NCBI GenBank assembly: GCA_005408345.1 | Contig: SEMN01000353.1 | Location: 310,001 to 374,000, forward strand | DNA from: Macquaria australasica | Lineage: Eukaryota > Chordata > Actinopteri > Centrarchiformes > Percichthyidae | Length of the DNA: 64,000 bases | Direction: 5' to 3' | Shown: one piece after another, positions 33,052-62,383 of the stretch | How positions within the stretch are numbered: the first letter of the stretch is position 1 | Layout: each line of letters opens with the position of its first letter | Position numbers and translations under genes: made by a program | Notes under the pieces: model-generated | What the model saw: the letters and a program-made list of their open reading frames with translations, nothing else | The model's database searches: none | What the model was told of the DNA's origin: nothing

Positions 33052-35083
33052 CTGAAAACATGCACAATAAGATAGCAAAGAGATAACAACTGGTTTTGTT
33101 GACTGCACTCATAATCAGAAAGTTGTCTGAAGCTTTAGAGCCGACCTGTCGGTGAGGGACACTTTGTTACATCACAGTAGTCCCACAGCAACTTGTGGCC
33201 TCTTCTGAGGAAACACCAGGGCTTCTTTTCTCCGTCTGGATTTCTGTGTCATAGAAAATGTGTGAGTGAGCATCTTCTTGTAGATGTCCTCTGCTGTTTG
33301 AATGCGCTTATTTATTTTCTCCTGACCTGCAGAAGTTGTGAGGCCCAAGTCCATCTTCGTTCTCGAAGGACTTGAAGGGATAAACTCCTTTCTCCAGGAT
33401 GAAGTGAGAGTTCCAGTAGAGGCATTCATCACCGTCATCTGTCTCACTCACATTGCCACGGTATGACTCTCCATCATCCACATAGCAGTCATTTGGACCT
33501 AAGAAATATACCACACTCAGTCAGTTTATGAGTTATGATGATGCATATATTGGATTGACAAAGGGAAAACAGTAATGTAAGGTGTAGTATTTACCAACAT
33601 GGCAGAAATGTCCTTTGTACCCTGGAGGGCACTGGCAGTCAAAGTCAGTACCATCGTTGGTGCATGTTCCACCATTCCTACATGGATTAGGCTCACACAG
33701 TGAAACTTTGGAGAAAAACAGTTAACAGTGAAAGCTTGCTTTCAGGAACCACTCAAACTTGTGGAAAAGACTTATTCTGTCTTGTCTGGACATAGAAATA
33801 CTCCTTACAAGTCCTGCAGTGTGGAGGCTGGAAGGGCTCCTTGCATTTGCACTCATAGAACGGGGAAGTTGAGGTCAGCACACATTCACCACGCCCGCAT
33901 CTACCTCTCCTACAAACTTTTGGACCTGAGATCATAACACAATAGTTTTAATTCATTTTTGCTCATTATATATTGTGGATATATGTCTAGTCTGCAATCC
34001 AACAACAGCATGGGAAAAGGGAATTCTTTTCAAACCTTTCTCGCATCTCTTTCCCTTGTAAGGTGTGGGGCAATTACATTTGATTTTTCTCTTCCCTTTC
34101 TGCTCACATACTCCATTGTTGCGGCAAGGGTTTGGGTTGCATTGGCCTGGGAAATGAGAAAAGTTAACATGGGTGATGTAAGCTTTAAGTTAGAGCTTTC
34201 CAATGCTATTGGAAAGGTAATAATAGCGCTATTATGCCACGGGAAAACATGTGACATTACACAGATTGGTATAAGTAGTTTGACAGAATACCTGAGTGTT
34301 AACTCTCTCACCTTCTGGCTCTTGAAGTTCAAAAAGCCAGTCTGAATTACTTTGGTCATCGTCATCATCATCCTCACCAGCTCCCTCTATGATCTCAAAG
34401 AATATGTCTAAAACAATGTTTTTCCTTTATTAGATATAAAGCATTGTTGTGTGGCTCTCTCTCTCTTACCTTACAAAACCTGCAAATATTTTAGATTTAA
34501 TAGGGATATTCAGTTGTTTACAGTGCAGCACTGTGAGGACTTACAGTATACTAAATGCCAGATATAGTTCTATATATGTTATAAAACGAATAAAAAGAAG
34601 CACTTACCTTCAATTATGTCCTTAAATCTCCCTTTTGCTGTGCCTTGTTTAAGATGCTTAGATCCCCCTTGCTCATGATCGTGATGGTCACGATGATGGT
34701 CATGATGATGGTCATGATGCTGTTTTTTTTCCTTTTTATGTTTCAGCTGAATAATAATTTGACAGCACCACATAAGAGTCATAATAATAAAAAAAATTGC
34801 AGTTGCTCAGTAGAATTTTGTTGATATTTGACAGTTCAAAATCACCATGACAGAAAAATGTTTTAGTGAATTCATCGTTTTAAGCAGAAGCATGGACAAC
34901 AAGCTCTACTGCATTTTATTCACAGCAGAATGCTTTATCAAACATTACAACATTGTAAATAAGAGCCACTACATTTGCTTATTGCTACACAATTGCTGTA
35001 TAATATATAGAGTGAATACATACTTCAGCAGGTATGAGGAGCACCGCTAAAAAGAGGCAAAGGCAGAGGAGCTTTAGGTGCAT
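31192..35083 (-). CDS. HABP2: Hyaluronan-binding protein 2 (factor VII-activating protease) precursor
   Basis: Secreted plasma serine protease acting on factor VII, pro-urokinase and other substrates; binds hyaluronan and polyanions. Exons: 35024-35083, 34608-34746, 34312-34407, 34036-34146, 33809-33925, 33595-33705, 33327-33498, 33146-33243, 32598-33051, 32345-32487, 31862-31996, 31500-31645, 31192-31359; phases agree, 649 residues (human 560). Order: signal peptide (MHLKLLCLCLFLAVLL), His-rich and acidic N-terminal segments, three EGF domains with six cysteines each, one kringle (CYVDD to DYCDVTKC, six cysteines), a Pro/Thr spacer, then protease. Activation site is ITR/IFGG. The catalytic triad is present: His in TAGHC, Asp in YNDIA, Ser in GDSGGP. 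The Asp of VDSCQ predicts trypsin-like specificity. Confidence 0.96.
32918..33012 (-). repeat. HABP2: 15-bp coding minisatellite (TKPEP)n in HABP2 spacer
   Basis: About six near-identical 15-bp units encoding Pro-Glu-Pro-Thr-Lys, one with Leu for Pro. Because the unit is 15 bp, copy-number changes keep the frame. The alternative frames give misleading NLQNL-type and GSGFV-type ORFs. The repeat lengthens the linker between kringle and protease relative to human HABP2. Confidence 0.93.
33146..34146 (-). CDS. HABP2: HABP2 EGF1-EGF2-EGF3-kringle exons
   Basis: One exon per EGF (34036-34146 starting QCNPNPCRNNGVC; 33809-33925 containing VCRRGRCGRGEC; 33595-33705 starting SLCEPNPCRNGGTC). The kringle is split over 33327-33498 and 33146-33243 in the HNFC/RNPDGEKKPWC region. 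All EGF exons share the same phase, typical of module shuffling. In human HABP2 the EGF region is involved in polyanion and hyaluronan binding. Confidence 0.93.
34673..34720 (-). repeat. HABP2: His/Asp-rich coding repeat in HABP2 N-terminus
   Basis: Repeats of a roughly 12-bp unit (catgatgatggt on the plus strand) encode an HHDHHHDHHRDHHDHE stretch within exon 34608-34746. It sits just after the signal peptide and before an acidic run in exon 34312-34407 (GEDDDDDDQSNSDW). His/Asp clusters suggest metal or heparin-type binding, but that is inference. Confidence 0.88.
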
Positions 35084-35704
35084 GATGGCAGTGGATCAGA
35101 AGACATCCAGGAGAGTAAAATGAGAGTGCACTGTCTGGCAGATCACTCACACTTTTCTAAACATTTGTGTAAGCACACTAACCTTTGATTCACTGGGGGT
35201 GGCTGGCATCCATCCCTCTTGCTGAGTCAGTTTTATTGATTTTAGCTGTGCTCTTGGATAGTTTTCATTTGTTTTTTTGTTTATTTTAGGAATAAAAGGC
35301 AGAACACCGCTCATGTTACCAAACACTTATAATGAACAAATAAATGGTGCAAAATCAAGATCACTGTCTCGGCCACCCTTGAAACATTTTTCATATTGAA
35401 ATTCATTCAAATGAATTTTGATCAAATAGGATAAGTGTGCACTCAGATGCAACACAAGGGCTCAGAGGGCATATTTGCAGAATCAATTGTTTGTTTGAAT
35501 GAAGACTTTGGATCCACATACACTAGGTGCATATTAGGATACATCACCATTTTTTTGTTGCTTTTTTTATACATTTACAAAATGAGTAAAGTGTAATACT
35601 TATAGCACAATTGTTTGCTTAATCAAGTAGAACAATATCAGTAACTTTTATGACCTCCAAGTAAAACTGAAATCTTACATTGACAGCATATTGAGAAACT
35701 TATT

Positions 35705-35781
35705 GTTTTATACATGCATATTGAGTTTACATATTCTCTCTTTGTGACAAAGAGAATATGTAAACTCAACATGCATAAAAC
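35705..35781. repeat. Near-perfect inverted repeat (hairpin)
   Basis: Arms 35705-35745 and 35747-35781 are reverse complements over about 32 bp (core ttgagtttacatattctct against agagaatatgtaaactcaa), with small indels and almost no loop. Could be a solo palindromic MITE core or a recent short inverted duplication. Confidence 0.85.
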
Positions 35782-36408
35782 ACTGTTTTCATGGTCCCTT
35801 TTCTTAGTTTAAAGAGCTTATAGATGGGCCACGCTGCTTCTAATATTTCTGTACCTTTCGTCTGACAGTTCAATACACATATACGGTACAGGCACTGAAT
35901 GAAATGTGTAGTGTTCTCCTATAACATGAGTCCTGGTAAGGAACTATCTTCCTACTAGAAATTTTTTATCACATTGTGCATCTATGTCATCTGAAATATA
36001 CTACATTATTTCAAAGAGGAGCAATTCAGTATAGCAAGGTTACCACTTTCTCATAATGCACCCTTTATAAATCCTTTATTAACATTAATAAAGAATAAAC
36101 TAATGCTTTATAGCATGACACTTGCTTTATCTTTTTAGCAAACTCTTTCATTAAGAAGACACTCCCGGACCTTGGTGATAAAGGTTTGCAGAGCATCTGG
36201 TCCTAAATCCATTTATTAACAGCTGTTTACCATCCACCAAGTCTTATTTTAGACAAACCCTAGCATTTATAAAATGGATTGTCACCATTTATAACTGTAT
36301 TGCTACCAAATGGAAATGATAAACACCAGCCAGACAGATATTTCACAACCTGGCAACTTCGACTTTGACTTCTGACTGATCTATAAAGCATTAGTTGGTG
36401 ATTTTAAG

Positions 36409-37050
36409 CCATAGCAATGTTGGTCTGTTGGTATGTCGGTCTGTCCACCACTTTGGTCCAGACAGAAATATCTCAAATATTGGATGGATTGCCATGGAAT
36501 AATGTACAGATATCCGTGGTGCACAGAGGATGAATCCACTTGACTTTGGTGATTCTCCGCCTTTTCCTCTAGAGCCACCTGCAGGTCAATGTTTTCCCTT
36601 ATCCGGTGAAATATCTCAACATCTACTGGATGGATTGGCACCAAATTTTGTGTAGACATTCATGGCTCCCAGAGGAACAATCCTACTTTTACTATAGCAC
36701 CATGAGGTTGTCATTTGTGATTTATGTGAAATGTCTCAACATCTATTGGATGGCTTTCCATGAAATTTGGCATAGACGTTCATGTCCCCATCAGGATGAA
36801 CTGTAATAACTTTGGGGCTGCACTGACTTCTCATAGCACCTACATGGAAATGAGGCTGACATTCTCATCAGCCTCGGCTGTACTTTGTGTTTATTGCTCA
36901 TTAGCAAAAGTTAGCTAACATGCTAAACTATGATTGTGAACATGGTAAACATTACACCTGCTTAACATCAGCATGTTAGCGTTATCAAAGCGCCAGTGTG
37001 TACAGCCTCACAGAGCCGCTAGCATGGCTGTAGACTCTAAGTCTTGTTTA
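36409..37050 (+). mobile_element. Abundant fish interspersed repeat, copy 1
   Basis: Internal blocks of the type 'ggatggattgccatg', 'aaatttggcatagacgttca', 'gaactgtaataactttgg' and 'catgctaaactatgattgtg' repeat in the same order, in inverted orientation, at 59815-60345 and 63305-63990. It contains its own imperfect internal tandem units (three 'ctggatgg'-type segments about 110 bp apart). No open frame. Family name not assigned. Confidence 0.75.
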
Positions 37051-37160
37051 ATTATTAATAAAGCCATTAGTTACAACATATAAACCCTTATAACTGGTGC
37101 ATTATCAGAAAGAAGTGCCCCAGCAAGGAATTACTAAAAGCTTTTCTGTGGAGCTGCTAA

Positions 37161-38021
37161 TCAGAGATCACTGGTAGGAGATGGAGCATTGCAGATTACA
37201 ATGGGCTTAGAATTGATGCCATTGTGGTCATGACCAGGACACAGGGCCAGGTGGAGGCAGTCTGAGAAGGTTCCTGTACAGAAGGAGAACAGTGGCATCA
37301 TGTTCTCTGCCTCGAGAAACGTCACCAATCCTGCAGGGAAATTACACAAAACACCAATCCGACAGAAGCGTTTTGTAAAAGGCAGCTGATGGGGCACCCC
37401 TCCGTGCCAGGCTGTGTACTCCCCATCAAAGAACTCCACACACCAGGACTCGTCCCCCCGGCCCAGCCAGCAGTCCTCAGTGGTGCCCTTGCGGGGAATG
37501 GTGGGATAGGTGACACCCAGCTCCCAGTAAGTCTTCCCAGTCACATCAATCTCCCAGTAGTGGCGACCAAAGCTGAGGCCTTGCAAGCTGATGACATTGA
37601 GGGTAGTGTCAAAGCGTCCAGGGAGGTCAGGGAGTTGCTGCCAGGTGTCTGTATAGGTGGCACTGTCACCTTGGGGGGAGATGATCAGCTTTGGGTGGGC
37701 CGTGTCTGGATCCAGACACACCTCACTGGAATCTAGAGACACACATTTAACAAATATTATACAGACAAATCTACATGTTAAAGAGGTCAAGTTGCGGTTA
37801 TAGACACTATAGAAAAAAATGTGTGAACTGACAACTCTTGATGAGTTTCTTGATTATAGGGGTCTGTGAGGAGATAAGCAGAAGCATGTTGTTGGTGAGG
37901 CTGAGGATCTGGTCAGCTTTAACTTCGTCCAGGCTCACACTGCTCGGGTCTGTCCTGTTTAGTAGATCCATCACTCTGGAGGAGGCAGACCATAGTAAGA
38001 AACATCAGGTGCTGCTTGAAG

Positions 38022-38053
<32 letters not shown>

Positions 38054-38793
38054 CCTTATGATTTGACCCAAACCTGTCCGCTGTATCCGTGTCTTGCTGC
38101 TCAGGGTATGAAAAGAAAGACTGCAGAAAAGCAGAATAAGCAGATTAAATGAATTTTGAAAGCAAAATGTTTTATATGTTTTATAATGTTTTATAATTTT
38201 TAGTTCCCATACACAAATGAGAAGGTAAATATGAACTTTCAAATCATATTTGGTTCACTGGATTTTGATACCATCAAGTTTAATCACCATTGTATCAGGC
38301 TCTGTGTCCGTCTGCTCCAGTGCCACAGTGAGTCTGGCCAGGCCCTGCTCTATCTCCTGGATCAGAGAACAGTTCCTTTCCATCAGCCCATCCAGGGCGG
38401 AGACAGCAGCCCGCTCCTCCATCTCCAGGTGGGACAGGGTAATCCTCAGGTCCTCGTCCAGGACGGACTGGATCTCCTGATATTTCCGGATGATGTGCTC
38501 TCTTATCACTGAGGACCTTTTCTGAGTCAGGCAGAAGCATTTATCAGTTTATTATACTGCCTGATCACAGGTGTAATTATAGTAATTATAGTGTTTTTGT
38601 TGCTGGATAACTGATTAAATGTTTCATTTTCAAATTTAATGCCACAATAATGACAGAAAGATTATAAATCACTGGCTAGCCTGAATAAACAACTTACTGT
38701 GATCTCTGATTGCCGTGCTGCCAGTTTTTTCAGTCTGTATTTCACTGCTTCCCTTTGCTTCTTTAGACACTCTTGGTGCTTTTCTAATGTCTC
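37161..38793 (-). CDS. TRIM-like coiled-coil/PRY-SPRY gene lacking RING and B-box exon
   Basis: Exons in order: 38698-38793 (96 nt), 38288-38521 (234 nt), 38074-38096 (23 nt), 37833-37975 (143 nt), 37161-37732 (stop at 37161). Phases agree. The 96/234/23 series equals that of the plus-strand TRIM, and the PRY-SPRY is intact (LDPDTAHPKL, FGRHYWEIDV, GDESWCVEF, RIGVLCNFPAGLVTF). There is no preceding RING/B-box exon (normally about 600 nt) between 38794 and ABLIM1. If translation starts at the first in-frame Met (38422), the product is about 290 residues. It may be a RING-less TRIM, a 5'-truncated duplicate, or a gene whose first exon is far away. No disabling mutation seen. Confidence 0.8.
38025..38053 (+). 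repeat. (TTA)n microsatellite
   Basis: About nine triplets in the intron just downstream, in transcription sense, of the 23-nt TRIM exon. It gives a false poly-Asn/poly-Ile frame. Confidence 0.9.
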
Positions 38794-39644
38794 CTGTAGA
38801 AAGGGTTGCACACACATTCAGCACAGCTCATTTCAACACCAGTCAGTTGTTTGTGGTGAAGTGCAGAAAGCAGAAGCAGTTCATCATGAGACTTGATTTA
38901 GAAAGCAACAAAGCAGAGATAGACTGCCAGGATTGTGTTTACTGTAACAACCATCATGTCTATAGTCTTTCTCTTCGACTGTTTATTAAAAGGCATACCA
39001 TATTTTCTGCATAATTTCCTGTAGCAGCACTGAAGGCTTTGCTGTGTTGCTGCCACCTAATCAAGCTGAAAATTATGCCCACTGATCTCCTCATTGCCAT
39101 TACATGACTGCAGTGTTGTGACCCCAAAGGCAAGCATCTGTCTTCCATATTATATATATCATATAGTGTCTGTGTTTGTCAGTGTTGCCTTCTCCAGGAG
39201 GAAAATTCTGATTGTTGCGTTCACAATCATTCACATTTGCCCCACAGTAATTCCCCCTATGAGTGAATGAGGCTACACTGCAGCTTTCACACGCATTCAC
39301 TGTACAAGTGATGCATTATCTGATTCCTAAGAGTGACACTATTTGACTTGTGCAGTTCATATTACAGAGCCAACAAGGTCAAAGGAAATTATTTTTGTCA
39401 TTTTAAGGATGTTCCTGCATTTTTTACTACAAACTTCTTCATGCTTTATACCACTGTTGACATTTTCCAAAGCACACCATGGATTTCTACATAAAGACAA
39501 AAGCCCCCCTCCACCCACAGATACATTTTGCCTATTGTTACCTCACTTAGCTGCTTCACTGTGCAGAATGGTGTATGTGCAGAGTTTGACACTAGAAGGT
39601 TGTTTTGACGCTCATCTGGTGGAGGAAAGTTTCTCTGTGCTCAC

Positions 39645-39760
39645 CTTAAATCTCAGTTTAAGACGCGTGCGTACGAGCAGGATTTTGTGACGTCACAACT
39701 TGTTTGGAAGCCAATCGTGTTCCAGTATGCAACTTACGCACGTGTGATGTGAAAACTCGA
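39645..39760 (-). promoter_or_regulatory. Candidate promoter and non-coding first exon for the RING-less TRIM
   Basis: A perfect palindromic CRE (tgacgtca at 39689-39696), a ccaat (39711-39715) and several CpGs (cgcgtgcgtacg) cluster in an otherwise CpG-poor spacer. On the minus strand they are followed by AAG and a gtgagc donor (39644-39639). The putative exon has no ATG, so translation would begin in a later exon. Purely inferred. Confidence 0.35.
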
Positions 39761-40249
39761 AACCTCTAGTGCTGAGAATGGACTTTTCAGTGAAGTCCAG
39801 TAGTTAACTTTTAAAATGAACAGTACTTCCATATTTATTATTTATATCAGGATTTCTCAGTGAGGGTAAAGGAGAAGATGCAATTTTAAGGATTTTTAAC
39901 TGGTTTATTGCACTTTTTTTGTGGAAAAATCATATCAGACAAACATTATTATCTCAAGCAGAGTTATTTATATGTCTTAAAAGGAGTCTGGAGGGGATCT
40001 TAAACTGTGTTTCTCCTGTCATCCAGGGAGCCACTGTTCAGTAAATTTCAGTATAGTATCAAAAATTAAAATTGGAGAGACTTTAAACTTTGCTTAGTGT
40101 AAGTTATACATTCGGTTGAAAATTAGTTTCCTTTCTTTCTTTTTTTACATTATCTGGGGGTAATCAATATCAAGCATTGTCTTGAAAAGTCTTTAGGGTA
40201 ATGCTTCACAGTAATGTTCAGGTGAGAGGCTCTGACATTTGATATTTAA

Positions 40250-40669
40250 CAGTGGCATAAAGTAGTTAGGATGGGCCCCAGTGCGCTATTATGATGGGCC
40301 CTAGTGCACACTAGTTACTAGTTATGAAACACACACACCAGCCTGTGTATAAATATTTGACCAAAAATGTGTTGGATTGTACAGCTGAATTAGTTACTTG
40401 GGCTATTGTATTAGAATTAAAATAAGCATATAATTTTGTTATAGATTGCTACTGACTAAAAAAAGAAAAGAAAAAGAAAACCATGACGGAGAAGGGTTTG
40501 CCTTTTCACCTTTTAATAATATTTAATTTAATGTGACTTCTTCTTTGAACACAGGTGTATTTCCGACTCGCAAGGGCCCATTCTATATCAACACATTGAT
40601 GGAGGGCCCACTCTCTCTATGGGCCCCAGTGCAATCACACTGCCTGCACTGTCTATATTTATGCCCCTG
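40250..40669 (-). mobile_element. hAT-type MITE with 8-bp target-site duplication
   Basis: Terminal inverted repeats cagtggcataaa (left) and caggggcataaa (inverse of right end) differ at one base. The 8 bp outside are identical on both sides: atatttaa at 40242-40249 and at 40670-40677. Both ends carry inverted gggcccca-type blocks. There is no coding frame, so it is non-autonomous. Confidence 0.82.
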
Positions 40670-41552
40670 ATATTTAATATGAGTTAACAGCTTTTCAGCA
40701 CCACTTTCATGAATATACTGAGCTGCCATGTTGTTGGAAACAAAAACCCAGAAGATAAACAATAAAAAAAAAGGGATATTATAAACAGGATCAAATGAAA
40801 TTGATAAGTTTCTTGCAGTAAAGAGGTTGTTGCTGCTGCTGCCAAGTCTCAGATGACTTCCCAATTGCACTTGAATGCATCAATCTGGAGGAGGTGTTCA
40901 AATAGTCATTGTCGTTGCATTAACACACAAAAATAGCAATGCTATTTAATACTCACAGTGATGCATCATCTTTCATGCATCATCAGTGTTTTTTTAAACC
41001 TTACTAATATGAATTAAGATAAAGCTGTTTGGAATGAAGGAAAACCTTATTAATCTAAAAAAACAGTGGTGTGCTTTGGAAAATGGTCAGTTATATAAAC
41101 AGTACATGATGTGTTTCAAGTGGGCTATGGTCTGTCAAGGCAGAATCTGCAATCATGTGTCAATTCTGTCAATGCTACAAGAATAATGACTAAATCTTTA
41201 CTTGGTGGTTGTCTCTTGCATTGACATCAGAGGAATATTTAAAACGTTAAGATGCGGCTACTGTATATACTGTAGTGTAAATATTTGTATCAGAGTAAAA
41301 GGCCAAGATCATGTAAAATTACGTTTCCTCACAGCGGCCCCGACTAATCAGTGTTCGTGTAGGTCAATAGACTCCACTGTCTGATTGGTCCCATAAAAGT
41401 CAACCAGTCCACAGACTACCTCTCACCCTGTGTAACGTTGCTGAGCCGGTGTGTTTATTGGTGAAATGCAAAGAAGAAAACAGAGAACAGAAAAGAGGCG
41501 GTGGGTACCTTTGGTATAGCCGAGGATCATATGGTTCATGGTGATTTAAAGC

Positions 41553-42453
41553 TTTATTGGCTTAGATTTCAATACAACAAATGGCAGTGTGGGTTTTCAT
41601 TTATAAAACAGTACTTTCAAATACAGTTGCTTCTTACATTAGGTGTTTTATCTATTTATCTGTTACTGTATGTTGGATACGGCATTAAAATATATTAAGA
41701 TTTGTACTTCCAATACATGTAAAGGGAAAGTGTCTGGCCATGTTTATGAGAGCCTGAGAAGAGAGACATTTTCTTTTTGTCAGGGTCAGATGAATGTTTG
41801 GCATGTACAGTAGGCAGGGGAAGGAGACTGATGATGTATAGGTGCTTGGATGATTCATTTCCATGTAGATCCGGTAAAACAGTTGATGGGTCAGCTGACT
41901 GCTTTCCCATTGGCTTTTTTTTTTTTTTTAATTCAAAGACTCACTGAGCCGATTCTTGCAAACTTTGGACTAAAACTGTTTCAGCCCAAGCGAAGGAAAG
42001 CTGACACATGTTCAAGCTACGAGCATGGACATTTCGTAATGGCGCCATGAGGTTCTACTGTACTTACAAAGTTCCACAGGAATCAACAGCAACAAATAGT
42101 AGGAAGAAACAAGCAAGAAAGAAAGGAAAGCAGTTCCACCCAAAGCAAAGCAAGAAGTAAAACAAGCGCAGTCAAACCAAATATCATGACCCTATTTATC
42201 ATTCATTCGCATTCTTTGTCATTTTTGAACGTGGATGAGATTCCCATTCCTTGTTTCCTGTGCAAGTCTAACTGGACAAATCACTCAGCTCACAGTCTCA
42301 GGAAGCATCAGAGTCCATTTCGCGGCTTCCTTGATTATGCCAGGATAAAACAAAAAACCAGAAGAAAAGGAAAGAAACCAAAACCTACATCTAGATTACA
42401 GTTGTTGTGTGCTATCTGGATGAATGTACATTATGTGCATGCTGCTCTGAGTG
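41553..42453 (-). other. ABLIM1: ABLIM1 3' untranslated region with poly(A) signal
   Basis: Sequence after the ABLIM1 stop (42454-42456). The first minus-strand AATAAA I find is at 41553-41558 (tttatt on plus), giving a 3' UTR of about 900 bases. The plus-strand frame at 42186-42626 is antisense to it and not credible as a gene. Confidence 0.45.

Positions 42454-62383
<19,930 letters not shown>

Larger units (their letters stand above)
35084..37160. other. Intergenic spacer between HABP2 and the minus-strand TRIM
   Basis: Holds the HABP2 promoter (no clear motif found), a strong hairpin at 35705-35781, and a long repeat copy at 36409-37050 that reaches almost to the TRIM stop codon. No coding potential otherwise. 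Confidence 0.6.
38794..42453. other. Spacer between the minus-strand TRIM and ABLIM1
   Basis: Contains a candidate promoter at 39645-39760, the MITE at 40250-40669, and near its right side the ABLIM1 3' UTR. No RING, B-box or other conserved coding segment seen on either strand. Confidence 0.6.

Noticed and set aside
32784..33108. Overlapping frames rich in GSGFV or NLQNL repeats
   Set aside because: These are other frames of the 15-bp TKPEP coding minisatellite in HABP2.
39100..39300. Cys-containing minus-strand frame considered as the missing TRIM B-box
   Set aside because: Cysteine spacing does not fit RING or B-box, and no splice site joins it in phase to the exon at 38698-38793.
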